A stretch of DNA of 64,000 nucleotides from JACKDW01 sp964621785 (GCA_964621785.1 CAZUPD010000030.1:1-64000); one strand, 5' to 3'. Positions 9,093-20,303 are shown, numbered from the stretch's first letter. Made by a program: numbers and translations. Notes: generated by a model from the letters alone, not told the origin.

Positions 9093-9159
9093 CGAACCCC
9101 GGAGCGCTCTTCAGTGTCTGCGCCCGATCGTGATTCGGTTGCAAACGAACCCGTGACCA

Positions 9160-9215
9160 AGTCCCATGCGCGGACGATACCCGAAGCCCCGACTTCGGTA
9201 TACTGATTCCCGGCC
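9160..9215 (+). promoter_or_regulatory. Hairpin and TATACT-like element before small gene
   Basis: CCGAAG-CCCCGA-CTTCGG forms a 6-bp hairpin immediately followed by GTATACTGA, a -10-like hexamer, about 15 bp before the ATG at 9216. The element is seen in the sequence; promoter function is inferred. Confidence 0.35.
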
Positions 9216-9497
9216 ATGCCCTACGTCGAATACGCCTGTGAAGGCCGGCTGCTATTTCGCACCGAGACTTCGGAAAATTCCCAGTTTGTCCCGCGCGTCA
9301 ATGAGATCGTTGTCATCGACGACATCCCCTACTTGGTTGTCGATGTCGAATACTGGGCCCGGCGACTCGGATCGAACGATCGCCGGCTCGTGTGGCCGAC
9401 GGTGTACGTGGTGCCGATGCACAACGAAGAGTGGGAGCGCCGACGCGAACGCAGAATTGTGCGAGCGCCACCCGAAAAACCGCCCAAACGCTACTAG
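9216..9497 (+). CDS. Small conserved-looking hypothetical protein
   Basis: 93 residues without signal peptide or membrane segment. The first ~70 residues look like a small beta-barrel (LLFRTE, IVVIDDIPYLVVDVEYW, VWPTVYVVPM), followed by a very basic Arg-rich tail (EERRRERR-like, PPEKPPKRY). The G+C-biased third positions match the neighbours, which supports a real gene. I do not recognise the family; the basic tail could bind nucleic acid, but nothing else shows this. Confidence 0.65.
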   Translation: MPYVEYACEGRLLFRTETSENSQFVPRVNEIVVIDDIPYLVVDVEYWARRLGSNDRRLVWPTVYVVPMHNEEWERRRERRIVRAPPEKPPKRY

Positions 9498-9691
9498 CCG
9501 GCACTCCTCACAACTTCGACGCGCCGGTAAAACGGTGGCACGGGCAACCTTTGAGTCGGGAGAAGTTGCTGCGACGCGAACCACTGCGCGATCCCGATTG
9601 CAGCTGTTAGAGCGCGCCCATGCAACTCGTGCCAGGGCCCGGGCTAGCTGCCCGCCGAACAATCTGATACACGAGCCGGACGTAGCGTCCC

Positions 9692-10609
9692 ATGTCTGCC
9701 CGCGAACTTATCGTCCTCGGCACAGCCAGCCAGGTGCCCACCCGTTACCGCAATCACAACGGCTACCTCCTGCGTTGGGATGCGGAGGGGTTTTTGTTTG
9801 ACCCGGGTGAGGGCACCCAGCGCCAGATGGTCTATGCCAACGTCGCCTCCACGGCGATCACCCGGATCTGCATCACCCATTTTCACGGCGATCACTGCTT
9901 GGGCCTCGCTGGCATCTCGCAGCGGATTTCCCTCGACGGTGCCCCCCACCCCGTCCACGTCTACTATCCGGCTTCGGGCCAAGTGTATTACGAGCGCCTG
10001 CGCAAGGCCTCGATCTTCCACGACGTCGCCACGGTGGTCCCGCACCCGATCCGCGACCCTGGGGTGATCATGGACGATGCCAAGGACCTCAGCATGTCCG
10101 CCCTGCGTCTGAGTCACAGTGTCGAGGCCTGGGGCTATCGCCTGCAAGAAGCCGACGGCCGCCGCATGTTGCCCAAAAAGTTGGCCGAGCATGGCATCCG
10201 CGGGCCCAACATCCGCACGCTCATGCAACAGGGCGAGATCGAAGTCGACGGCAACAAAGTCAAACTCGAAGATGTCAGCGTGGCGCGCCCGGGACAGTCC
10301 GTCGCCTTCGTCATGGATACCCGCATGTGTGACAACGCTATCGAGCTCGCCCGTGGCGTCGACATGTTGATCTGCGAGTCGACCTATCTGGGCTGCGACG
10401 CCGACAAGGCCCACGCCCACGGGCACCTCACCGCTGGCCAAGCCGCGACGATCGCCAAGGAAGCCGGCGCCCGCAAACTCGTGCTCACCCACTTCTCGCA
10501 GCGCTACCCGTCGATCAAACCGTTTGTCGAAGAGGCCAGCAAGATCCACAGCGATGTCGTGGCGGTGGCCGACGGCGATGTCGTAGCGGTTCCCAAGCGC
10601 AAGGGCTGA
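9692..10609 (+). CDS. rnz: Ribonuclease Z
   Basis: 305 residues, the usual size of the short (ElaC-type) RNase Z, a metallo-beta-lactamase-fold endonuclease that removes 3' trailers from tRNA precursors. The zinc-binding motif is HFHGDHCLG (His ~68-73). Further ligand regions are LSHSVEAWGYRL, the DTR motif (VMDTRMCDN), and the C-terminal HFSQRY. CESTYL and HLTAGQAA are also typical of the family. The ATG at 9692 gives the expected N-terminus (ELIVLGTASQVPT). It stands alone, followed by an unusually AT-rich gap. Confidence 0.95.
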   Translation: MSARELIVLGTASQVPTRYRNHNGYLLRWDAEGFLFDPGEGTQRQMVYANVASTAITRICITHFHGDHCLGLAGISQRISLDGAPHPVHVYYPASGQVYYERLRKASIFHDVATVVPHPIRDPGVIMDDAKDLSMSALRLSHSVEAWGYRLQEADGRRMLPKKLAEHGIRGPNIRTLMQQGEIEVDGNKVKLEDVSVARPGQSVAFVMDTRMCDNAIELARGVDMLICESTYLGCDADKAHAHGHLTAGQAATIAKEAGARKLVLTHFSQRYPSIKPFVEEASKIHSDVVAVADGDVVAVPKRKG

Positions 10610-11011
10610 TCGGGCACGGTTCGACCCGATGCGAACAGCCGACCGACGCCGAAACAATTGCAGATACAATTTTTGGTTCCGTGAGAGGCGTCTCTGAACA
10701 TAGCATTTGATTGTACCTGCATCTTCACCACACCGCCCAACACCCCCGACCGAAACCAAGCGGCTCACATCCTATTTCAGTTGTATCATCAACGAAACGT
10801 CTCCGCACTGGTACACGGGTCAAAGAACGTCCGATCGTTTCATTCTTGCTGTGAAACCCACTGCACGGCCCTTCACGAGGTGATCTGCAACGGACATGTC
10901 CGCTCGGATGACGTGGCGGGCGAAACTTCGTTCTTATAAAGAAACTCGGCCAGCTCTCGCCCCACATCCGGGGTGGTCGCCCGCGGCTGTGGGTGGTAAC
11001 GTGCGCGCCCA
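10610..11011. other. Intergenic region with two motif copies 53 bp apart
   Basis: Non-coding 400 bp between rnz and the carboxylase operon. It contains TGCAGATACA (10659) and TGTACCTGCA (10712), 53 bp apart (about five helical turns), in an AT-rich patch. Near the downstream end TTCTTATAAAGAA (10931-10943) is a short inverted repeat. The carboxylase promoter is presumably here, but no clear -35/-10 pair is visible. Confidence 0.5.
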
Positions 11012-12388
11012 ATGGAGCGCGAAATTCCGCGGCCCCCCTCACCACCCCGGCTGTTTCACCGACTGCTGATTGCCAACCGCGGCGAGGTTGCGGTGCGGAT
11101 CGCACGTGCCTGTGATGCACTGGGGATCACCCCTGTGTTTGCCGCCTCGGCTGCCGACTGCGACGCCGCCCACCTGCGCGAGCGCGAAGTTGTGTGTATC
11201 GGCCGTGCGCGGGCCAGCGAGAGCTATTTGAATATGCAAGCTCTCGTCCAGGCCGCGCGCCAGACCCGGTGTACCGCCGTCCATCCCGGCTGGGGTTTCT
11301 TGGCTGAAAACCCGACCTTTGCCGCCCTGTGCGAGGCCCACGGGCTCTCGTTTTTGGGCCCTCCACCGGCCGTGATGCGACTGATGGGCAAAAAAACCCC
11401 CGCCCGCCAGGCGATGAAAGCCGCCGGTCTCACGCTCATTCCCGGCAGCGACGGGATCCTCGACAGTGTCGACTTGGCCCGCGAAGTCGCCGCCCAAGTC
11501 GGTTATCCCGTCCTGCTCAAGGCCGAAAGTGGTGGCGGCGGTCGGGGGATGCGAGTCGCCCGCAGCGACGAAGACATTGCAGCTGCATACAACGACGCCC
11601 AAGCCGAGGCCCGGGCAGCATTTGCCGACGACCGCCTGTACTTGGAACGCCTGATCGAGGGCGGTCGCCACGTCGAAATCCAGATCATGGCCGACCGCTA
11701 CGGCAACGTCGTGCACCTCGGTGAACGCGACTGCTCTATTCAGCGCAACCACCAAAAACTGATCGAAGAGTCACCCTCACCAGTGCTCTCGGCCGACGAA
11801 CGCGAACGCACCCTCGAGGCCGCTGCCGCTGCCGCTTCCCACATCGGCTATGTCGGCGCCGGGACCATGGAGTTCCTGCTCGACCGCGACGGCGTGCTGC
11901 GATTTATGGAGATGAACACCCGTCTGCAAGTCGAGCACTGCGTATCCGAAGAGCGCACCGGTATCGACTTGGTCGCCGAGCAAATCCGCGTCGCCGCCGG
12001 CCATCGGTTATCGCTACGCCAACCGGACATCACGTTTACCGGCCACGCGATCGAGTGCCGGATCAACGCCGAGGATCCGTCCGACAACTTCCGACCTGCC
12101 CCGGGGGTCATCCGCGAGTGGGTCGTCCCCACCGGCCCGGGGATCCGTATCGATACCCATGTCCACCCCGGCTATGAAATTCCGCCCCACTACGACAGTT
12201 TGATCTGCAAGGTGATCACCTCGGGGCAAACCCGCGAGCAGGCGGTCGCACGGATGGTCGAGGCACTCCAGGGCCTGACCTGCGTCGGGGTCCCGACCAC
12301 AATTCCCATGCACTTACAAATTTTGCGCTCGCCGAAATTTCTCGCCCACGACTACGACACCCGCAGCATTCCCGGGTGGCCGGCGTAG
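11012..12388 (+). CDS. Biotin carboxylase subunit of an acyl-CoA carboxylase
   Basis: 458 residues, full length for AccC-type biotin carboxylases, which use ATP and bicarbonate to carboxylate the biotin of a carrier protein. The N-terminal domain starts LLIANRGEVAVRIARA. The ATP-grasp glycine loop is ESGGGGRGM (~171-179). Catalytic and metal-binding residues lie in HVEIQI, GERDCSIQRNHQKLIEE and MEFLLD...FMEMNTRLQVEH, and RINAEDP follows. It is the first gene of a three-gene unit with carboxyltransferase and biotin carrier. The ORF is separated by 33 bp from the next gene. Since the carrier and transferase are of the propionyl/methylcrotonyl type, this is probably not the housekeeping fatty-acid AccC (inference). 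Confidence 0.92.
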   Translation: MEREIPRPPSPPRLFHRLLIANRGEVAVRIARACDALGITPVFAASAADCDAAHLREREVVCIGRARASESYLNMQALVQAARQTRCTAVHPGWGFLAENPTFAALCEAHGLSFLGPPPAVMRLMGKKTPARQAMKAAGLTLIPGSDGILDSVDLAREVAAQVGYPVLLKAESGGGGRGMRVARSDEDIAAAYNDAQAEARAAFADDRLYLERLIEGGRHVEIQIMADRYGNVVHLGERDCSIQRNHQKLIEESPSPVLSADERERTLEAAAAAASHIGYVGAGTMEFLLDRDGVLRFMEMNTRLQVEHCVSEERTGIDLVAEQIRVAAGHRLSLRQPDITFTGHAIECRINAEDPSDNFRPAPGVIREWVVPTGPGIRIDTHVHPGYEIPPHYDSLICKVITSGQTREQAVARMVEALQGLTCVGVPTTIPMHLQILRSPKFLAHDYDTRSIPGWPA

Positions 12389-12421
12389 TTTGCAACGCGA
12401 CGAACAAGTTTAGGAACGAAG

Positions 12422-14155
<1,734 letters not shown>

Positions 14156-14156
14156 T

Positions 14157-14765
14157 ATGCAATTAACTTCCCGCCGTACCACACTTCGGCCCAAGGTCAC
14201 CCGCGACCGTGAGGGCAATCTGTGCCTGCTGGCCCCCGCGCTCGGACTGTGGCGCAACCGTCCGGCCCTCGGTACACCAGTCACTCCAGGCATGTCCCTC
14301 GGGGCAATTGAGATCCTGGGGGTGCTCCACGATGTCGTGGTCCCCGACGGGGTCGCGGGCCTGTGCTGTGCACTCGGCGAAGGACTCGACCCTGCGCGCG
14401 CACGCTTGAGCCTGTCCTTCGGAACACCCATGCTAGTCGTCGATCCGAATGCGGCCGATTTAGGTACGCAGGTTCAGGCACCGACATCCTCGACGGGTGC
14501 TGAGGGAGCGGGTCTGCGGGCACCCTCGAGCGGACGATTTTACCGCCGGGCCGCGCCGCACAAGCCCTTTTTCATCGAAGTCGGACAAACGATCTGCGAG
14601 GGTCAAGTCGTCGGTCTGTTGGAGATCATGAAGACGTTTCACCGGATCACCTACGGCGGGCAGGGGCTGCCCTCGCCTGCGCGCGTCGTTGCGATCGAGC
14701 CAGCGGACGGTGATGACGTTCGGGCCGGAGAGTTGCTCGTACGCGTCGAGCCGGCAGCGCAGTAG
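14157..14765 (+). CDS. Biotin carboxyl carrier protein with a degenerate second biotinyl domain
   Basis: 202 residues. The C-terminal half (~120-198) is a biotinyl/lipoyl fold: LRAPSSGRFYRR, the thumb-like insertion, GQVVGLLEIMKTFHRI with Lys159 as the biotinylation site, and AGELLVRVEP. The N-terminal half (~24-97) repeats the same layout, LLAPALGLW, PGMSLGAIEILGVLHDV and TPMLVVDP, but the lysine position is Gly55, so it cannot be biotinylated. The site is EIMKT instead of the common E(A/V)MKM. As third gene of the carboxylase operon it would shuttle carboxybiotin between the two upstream subunits. The role of the inactive half is unknown; docking is one idea. Confidence 0.88.
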   Translation: MQLTSRRTTLRPKVTRDREGNLCLLAPALGLWRNRPALGTPVTPGMSLGAIEILGVLHDVVVPDGVAGLCCALGEGLDPARARLSLSFGTPMLVVDPNAADLGTQVQAPTSSTGAEGAGLRAPSSGRFYRRAAPHKPFFIEVGQTICEGQVVGLLEIMKTFHRITYGGQGLPSPARVVAIEPADGDDVRAGELLVRVEPAAQ

Positions 14766-16039
14766 GCGGTCGACTTCGGCGAATCAACTGACATCGAACC
14801 TAGCTACACATACAAAGTCGATTCAGTCGACGGGCGGATGTGTGTAAGCAGGTCGAACCTGCGCATACAAAGTCGATGCAGTCGACGGGCGGATGTGTGT
14901 AAGCAGGTCGAACCTACGCATACAAAGTCGATGCATCGACGGGCGGATGTGTGTAAGCAGGTCGAACCTGCACATACAAAATACCCCGATGCAGTCGACA
15001 GGCGGATGTGTAGGACGAACATGCACATACAAATACCGTCGACGGGCATGGAGGCAGGACGCACCTGCACATACAAAATACCCGCCGATGCAGTCGACGG
15101 GCGAATGTGTGTAAGCAAGACGAATCTGCACATACAAAATACCCGCCGATGTCGTCGACGGGCGAATGTGTGTAAGCAGGACGCAACTGCACATACAAAA
15201 TACCCGCCGATGTCGTCGACGGGCATGGAGGCGGGACGAACCTGCACATACAAAATACCCGCCGATGCAGTCGACGGGTATCGGGGGCCTAGGCCCCAGT
15301 TGGCGAAATGCCAGGTCGGACAGGTCTTCGAACCGCGAACCCGGTAGCCCGGGCTTGATGCACATGAACAGGCGAAGTTGCAGATGTGCGGTGAAGTCTG
15401 TCGAAAGGCTATACGCCTGGGAGATAAAAGGTGCCGGGCTCGCAGGCCGACCTCCCGCGAGCCACGGCGACGACGAGGTGATAGAACCTACCGACGGGGA
15501 GCTTGTTGAACCTCACTCAGAAGCCCCGCATACAAAACATAGGAACGCTTCAGCGTGGTCCGGATGGATGGGACTGAAGCTGCCGGGGCATTGATACACA
15601 GACCTCGGCGGTTGTCAGGTTCCTCAGTTGCGGAAAACTGCATGGGCATAGACGCCTGATTGCGACCTGACACTTGAACCAGACAACAGCGATGTTCGCG
15701 GGTAACGGGATAGGGACGAAACGATAAATACGTGTCCGAGATAGGTGTCACCGGATGGGCATCGCCCTGTTGTCACTCTGTTAGCGTCGCTACCTAGCGA
15801 TCGGATTAAGAAAAAATTGGACGAACAAAAAAAACCGACTAGCTGCGCTAGATCAGCTTTAAAACGCCTCCAATCAACGTTTAGAAACAGGCACACACTG
15901 GCACCTCTCCCAATGCGCCTGTACGAAGTTGCAGGTAGGAAAGGTCAGTCCACGGCTGCGCTCGAATCTGTCGCCCAGCGTGAGGCGAAAAGTATGACGG
16001 CTTGTGATCTGGTTGACGAGTTGTTGTCACTAACCCCCT
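14766..16039. other. 1.27-kb non-coding region (tandem array plus AT-rich tail)
   Basis: Holds the nine-unit array at 14805-15290. After it, 15300-15740 has no convincing gene; local inverted sequences hint at structured RNA but match nothing I can name. An AT-rich stretch at 15780-15900 (runs of A) probably carries the promoter of the kinase gene at 16040. A GTG-initiated 106-codon frame (15745-16065) overlaps that gene by 26 bases and has atypical composition; I do not call it. Confidence 0.55.
14805..15290. repeat. Nine-unit tandem array of ~44-61-bp palindrome-bearing repeats
   Basis: Successive copies of the marker TRCRCATACA start at 14805, 14860, 14915, 14969, 15022, 15066, 15127, 15188 and 15243 (spacings 55, 55, 54, 53, 44, 61, 61, 55). 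Each full unit carries this marker, then an imperfect palindrome of the type GTCGATGCAGTCGAC (perfect in one unit, GTCGATGCATCGAC), then GGATGTGTGTAA, then in many units GCAGGTCGAACCTGC, a second inverted repeat. Units 5 and 8 replace the GTGTGTAA part with GCATGGAGGC. There are no CRISPR-like unique spacers, and unit lengths are not multiples of three. Confidence 0.92.
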
Positions 16040-18943
16040 GTGTCCGTCCACGATTCGGCACCTGATGAAAATGCGCTGACCGAGTTATTCGCTCGCAGCG
16101 GAGAGGTGCGCGCACCCCAGCCCCTTCGGGAGGCTATCCGGGAGCGTCTTTTCGGCAGTGGTTCTGATCGCAAGATCGGCCGCTACGTCCTGCAATCTGA
16201 ACTTGGTGCAGGAGGAATGGGTGTGGTCTACCGCGCCCGTGACCCCGAACTCGGTCGAACCATCGCTATCAAACTCGTCCGCGTTCGCGACTCCGATACA
16301 GACGAAGCAGTCTCCCGCCGTCAAACCAGGATGCTGCGCGAGGCTCAAGCTCTCGCCCGGGTCAGACACCCCAATGTGGTGACCGTCCACGATGTTGGAC
16401 TTCACCAGAACGAACTTTTTATCGCCATGGAGCTGCTCGAGGGGATCACCCTCAAGCAGTGGTTGCGAGAAAAAAAACGTCACTGGCGCGAAATCGTAGA
16501 AAAGTTCATCCCGGCTGGCCGCGGGTTGTTGGCAGCCCACCGCGCCGGGCTGATTCACCGCGACTTCAAGCCGAGCAACGTCCTGTTCGGCCACGACAAC
16601 AGGGTCCACGTCATCGACTTTGGGCTCGTCACACCGGACCAGAGCGATGACGTCGACACCGAGTTTCCCGAAACGGGGCTCGACAGCCCGGCGGAGTCTG
16701 GCCCGATCACCCGCGCTGGTTCGGTCATGGGTACCGTGGCCTATATGTCGCCCGAACAACTCGGGCGCGAGTCGCTCGACCCCCGCAGCGACCAGTTTAG
16801 TTTTTGCGTGACCCTGTTTGAAGCGTTGTACGGCATCCGGCCGTATACCGGGACCTCGCCACATCATTTGATGTACAACTATATCGACGGCAACATCGCC
16901 AAGTCCCCCCGGGGTGTCGCGCCCCGCTGGCTCGACCGGGTGTGCCGTCGCGGCCTGTCCCCACGGCCAGACCAGCGATATCGAGATATGCAACAATTGC
17001 TGGCGGCGCTCGAACGCGGGCTCGGCCGTCGACGCCGGTATGTGTTCGCGGCGGGACTCGTCGCCACACTCGCCGCCGGTTTGGCGGGTGCGTCGATGTG
17101 GTCAGGCGACACAACCTCGCCCTGCTCCCCCGAACAACTCGAGAGTCACACACTGTGGCAACAGCCGCTGCGCGGAGACGTCCGGCGGGCGATCGTCGAT
17201 ACCAAGATGCCGTTTGCCGACGAGCGTTGGCAGGCGGTCGACCGGATGATGGAGGATGACAATCGCGAACATATCGAGGCGGTCTCACAGGTGTGCCAAC
17301 AGACCGCCGACGGCAACGTGCCGGTCGAGCTTGCCGAGGCGCGGACCCGTTGCCTCGCACAACGCCATCACACCGTGGTGGAGCGACTCGAAGATCTCGC
17401 CCACGCCGGCCCCGAAACAGTTGTACCTGCAATCGAATCACTGAGCGACCTGCCGACAACTGCCCGCTGCCTGCAACTTTCGGTGCCAGATGTCGCGAGC
17501 GACGACCGCGTGTACAAGCTCCAGCGCGCCCTCGACCAGTCAGTCGACCAGCAACTCGCTGCCGCTGCGTCGCGGGATAAAGCGGGAAAATACCGCGAGG
17601 CGCTCGAGCTTGTGCAGGCCGCGACCGGGGCCGCTGACCGCGGTGCGTCCGATGAGGTCCGCGCCCATGCCTGGACGCTCCAAGCCAGCATCGAATCGCA
17701 TTTGGGTCAGACCTCCGAGGCGACGCGCAGCCGTGAACGTGCCCTTCGCCTGGCCGAGCGAACAGATACCGATGACCTCTGGCTGTCGCTCGTCGCCGGC
17801 AAAGTCCGCTCCCTCGGAGTCGATGCGTTTCGCGTCGAGGATGCCAAGTGGTGGTCCGACGAGGCAAAAGCCTCGTTCCGCGAAAAACGTCTGCACCCGC
17901 TGCGGGCAGCCGACCTAGAGGCTGCGATCGCCGACCTCGATTGGATTTCAGGCGATCTCACAGCTGCGATCGCGGCCCAGCGACGTTCCCTGGAGCTGCG
18001 TGAACATCTGCTTGGACCCGATCACCTCGATGTCGCACAGTCACTCAACGACCTCGCAGTGGTTCTCGCCGACGACGGCCAACCCGTCGAAGCGAAGGCG
18101 TTGCTCGAACGAGCGCTACGGATCCGCGAGGCTGCACTCGGTCACAACCATCCTTTAATTGCAAGTACACTCAATAACCTGGGGACGGTGCTGCGCGAAC
18201 AAAACGATTTGCGGGGGGCGCGAAATGTGCTCGAACGCAGCTTGGCGGTCAAGCGCCTGCACTGGGGCGACCATCATCCACACACCGCGCGAGCGCTGCA
18301 CAACCTCGGCCGTCTCGCGCGCGAGCAAGGTGACCTCGAGGGTGCTGTTGAACTCTACGAACAGGCCCTCGAGATCCGTACCAAAGCCCTCGGCCCGCAA
18401 CACCCCGATGTCGCGACAACCCTCAATGCGATGGCCGTTGCGCTCAAAAAACTCGGTGAATATGCAAAGGCCCAGAAGGCTTTTGAACAGGCCCTCGAGT
18501 TGCGTCGCACGCAGCTCGGCCCCGACCACCCGAAACTGGCGGCGACCCACAACAGCCTCGGACTGTTGCTGGTCGAACAGGGGATGCCGCAACAGGCCCT
18601 CGTACACTTCCATCGCGCAGTCGATATCCGCACGGCCCACCTGAGTCCTGACGACCCCAAACTGACCTGGGCCAAACGCAATCTCGGGCACGCCGCACTC
18701 CTTAGTGGCAATGCGACAATGGCACGCCAACTTCTCAGGGTCGTGCTCGAGCGTGACGAGGCGGATGTCGCAACCGGTAAAACCTCAGCAAAAGACCTGG
18801 CGGCAACCAAATTCTGGCTCGCGCAGGCAAGCGTTGCACCGGAAGCCGATGTCCTGATCAAACAGGCACGCACACTCGCTTCGACCGAAGGTGAGACCCA
18901 GCTCGTGTCCGAGATCGACCGCTGGCTCGCCACTCATCCGTAG
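16040..18943 (+). CDS. Ser/Thr protein kinase receptor with membrane segment and TPR domain
   Basis: 967 residues from a GTG. A Hanks-type kinase occupies ~46-325: glycine loop GAGGMGVVY, Lys78 in AIKL, catalytic HRDFKPSN (Asp175), IDFG, and GTVAYMSPEQ. One membrane segment (~338-358, VFAAGLVATLAAGLAGAS) follows a Arg-rich stop. The C-terminal ~550 residues contain tetratricopeptide repeats of the kinesin-light-chain type (LNDLAVVLADDGQ, LNNLGTVLREQ, HNLGRLAREQGD, HNSLGLLLVEQG), placed outside the membrane by topology. It closely matches the architecture of the kinase at 39272-42235, so the two are paralogues. The substrate and signal are not visible from context. Confidence 0.93.
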   Translation: MSVHDSAPDENALTELFARSGEVRAPQPLREAIRERLFGSGSDRKIGRYVLQSELGAGGMGVVYRARDPELGRTIAIKLVRVRDSDTDEAVSRRQTRMLREAQALARVRHPNVVTVHDVGLHQNELFIAMELLEGITLKQWLREKKRHWREIVEKFIPAGRGLLAAHRAGLIHRDFKPSNVLFGHDNRVHVIDFGLVTPDQSDDVDTEFPETGLDSPAESGPITRAGSVMGTVAYMSPEQLGRESLDPRSDQFSFCVTLFEALYGIRPYTGTSPHHLMYNYIDGNIAKSPRGVAPRWLDRVCRRGLSPRPDQRYRDMQQLLAALERGLGRRRRYVFAAGLVATLAAGLAGASMWSGDTTSPCSPEQLESHTLWQQPLRGDVRRAIVDTKMPFADERWQAVDRMMEDDNREHIEAVSQVCQQTADGNVPVELAEARTRCLAQRHHTVVERLEDLAHAGPETVVPAIESLSDLPTTARCLQLSVPDVASDDRVYKLQRALDQSVDQQLAAAASRDKAGKYREALELVQAATGAADRGASDEVRAHAWTLQASIESHLGQTSEATRSRERALRLAERTDTDDLWLSLVAGKVRSLGVDAFRVEDAKWWSDEAKASFREKRLHPLRAADLEAAIADLDWISGDLTAAIAAQRRSLELREHLLGPDHLDVAQSLNDLAVVLADDGQPVEAKALLERALRIREAALGHNHPLIASTLNNLGTVLREQNDLRGARNVLERSLAVKRLHWGDHHPHTARALHNLGRLAREQGDLEGAVELYEQALEIRTKALGPQHPDVATTLNAMAVALKKLGEYAKAQKAFEQALELRRTQLGPDHPKLAATHNSLGLLLVEQGMPQQALVHFHRAVDIRTAHLSPDDPKLTWAKRNLGHAALLSGNATMARQLLRVVLERDEADVATGKTSAKDLAATKFWLAQASVAPEADVLIKQARTLASTEGETQLVSEIDRWLATHP

Positions 18944-19124
18944 CGCACGTGCCAATGCGTCGAGAGATCCCGGGAGAGAAGCTGCCTATACATGGAATTT
19001 TCAGCCTTCCCGGCGTTGACCTACCGAGTGCCGCAGAGCTCGACACGCGGTGAGCTTCGACTCAGGCGCACGAGGGATCCGCGAGAGCTGCGACAGGGCG
19101 CTGGGCAAGGCGTCCGAGGGACTA

Positions 19125-20303
19125 TTAGGTGAGTCCAAGGAGCTCGAGCAACATCTTTTCAGGTGCTGGTTGGTCGCGCTTGCGCGAGACAAAGACTCGA
19201 CTCCGGTCCTTGGCGTACAGCGTCCCCGCGCCCAGCCTCGGGGCGAGAACCTCGAGCGCGAGCAACTCGTGTCCACCGACGGTCGTCGCTTGGGCACGCT
19301 CGCGGAATACGGGGCCCGACAGCGGTTGGTTGTCGACAAACACTTCGCTGAGAAACTCGACACTGACGGCAAAGTCGACGGCTCGACCCTGGAGCTTGTC
19401 GTGTAGCTCGCGCGGCAGGCCCTCAGGCAAATTGCCGGCGATCGCGGGCGTGTGATAGCGGGAGAGCACTTTGGCGTCCGAAAGTTCCACCCCACGCGGG
19501 GCGGCGACCACCCCTGCTTCGTCGATGACAAACGGAAGATCCTGTGACGTGCGGGCGGCGAGCTCGGACAGAGCCTGCAACTCGGCTGCCTTTTCGGCAT
19601 CGCGCCGACGCTGGTCCTGTTCGACAGTTACCTTGCGCGGCTTGGCCTGCTTGGCCTGCGGGTTTGCTTGTGCCGGGGCCTGTCCTTGCGGACGCGCTGA
19701 CGGACGCTGCGCCCGCCCAGCTTGTGGCTCGGGGTCTTCGGTCTCGGGGCCACGCCCGGCGAGCGCCATCAACAGCTCACGGTCATCGCCTTCGGGTTCC
19801 AGCAGCGAGAGCTCGATCGAAGGTGATCCGGCAAACCCCGCTTCGAGCTCGTCCATCGACAGCTGCATCTGCTCGCACATCAGGGTCACGGGCCAACGCT
19901 TTTGCGGGTCGTCGACCTCGAGGCCATCTTGGTCGCTGTCGTCGGCCGCCAGTGGTTGACCGCGCTGGGCGACCATAAAGCCCTCTCGCCGCTCTGGTTG
20001 CTGATACACGTAGTACGCGAACATCTGGCGGGGGAACACCTGGCTGGCGACCATCAGCAGGTCAATGTTTTGCCGCCAGAAGTTCGCCGGGTCGTCCTCG
20101 ACCACGCTCCCCTCGATGCGTGCGAGCACGAGTTGGGTCTCCAAACTACACGTGAGCACGAGCCGGGCGTCGACGATGTTGCGGACTTTGGCCACCAACG
20201 CCTCACCCAGGGCTCCAGCGAGCATTTTGGGGCGAAACATGTCGAACGGAAACAGCAGTCCGCCGTGGCCGGGAAGGAGGGTTTCGTCTGCAGCTGCTTG
20301 CAT
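19125..20303 (-). CDS. Hypothetical protein with Pro/Gln/Ala-rich linker
   Basis: 392 residues from the ATG at 20303; the longer frame to 20468 has no better start. The N-terminal ~190 residues appear globular (LVLTCSLETQLVLARIEGSV, FWRQNIDLLMVASQVF, MFAYYVYQQPERREGF), followed by a disordered segment of Pro, Gln and Ala (~200-245), a charged helix (EQDQRRRDAEKAAELQ) and a C-terminal domain ending LLELLGLT. There is no signal peptide or membrane segment, so it is probably cytoplasmic. No family is recognised. It converges with the kinase gene and is oriented like the secreted-protein genes that follow. Confidence 0.6.
   Translation of the reverse strand: MQAAADETLLPGHGGLLFPFDMFRPKMLAGALGEALVAKVRNIVDARLVLTCSLETQLVLARIEGSVVEDDPANFWRQNIDLLMVASQVFPRQMFAYYVYQQPERREGFMVAQRGQPLAADDSDQDGLEVDDPQKRWPVTLMCEQMQLSMDELEAGFAGSPSIELSLLEPEGDDRELLMALAGRGPETEDPEPQAGRAQRPSARPQGQAPAQANPQAKQAKPRKVTVEQDQRRRDAEKAAELQALSELAARTSQDLPFVIDEAGVVAAPRGVELSDAKVLSRYHTPAIAGNLPEGLPRELHDKLQGRAVDFAVSVEFLSEVFVDNQPLSGPVFRERAQATTVGGHELLALEVLAPRLGAGTLYAKDRSRVFVSRKRDQPAPEKMLLELLGLT

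Noticed and set aside
14805..15290. Tandem array as a CRISPR locus
   Set aside because: Units are contiguous and similar along their whole length, with no unique spacers, and no cas genes are nearby.
14804..15365. Overlapping minus-strand frames of 149 and 180 codons in the tandem array
   Set aside because: They translate the repeats and are open because the repeat has few stops in several frames; unit lengths of 53-61 bp shift the frame, so no consistent protein repeat results.
15340..15780. Possible group II intron relic (gaaaggctata and gggacgaaacga words)
   Set aside because: Single short words resemble intron segments but occur in the wrong order, with no domain V or reverse transcriptase.
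15745..16065. 106-codon GTG-initiated frame before the kinase gene
   Set aside because: Overlaps the kinase start, spans an AT-rich promoter-like stretch and has atypical codons.
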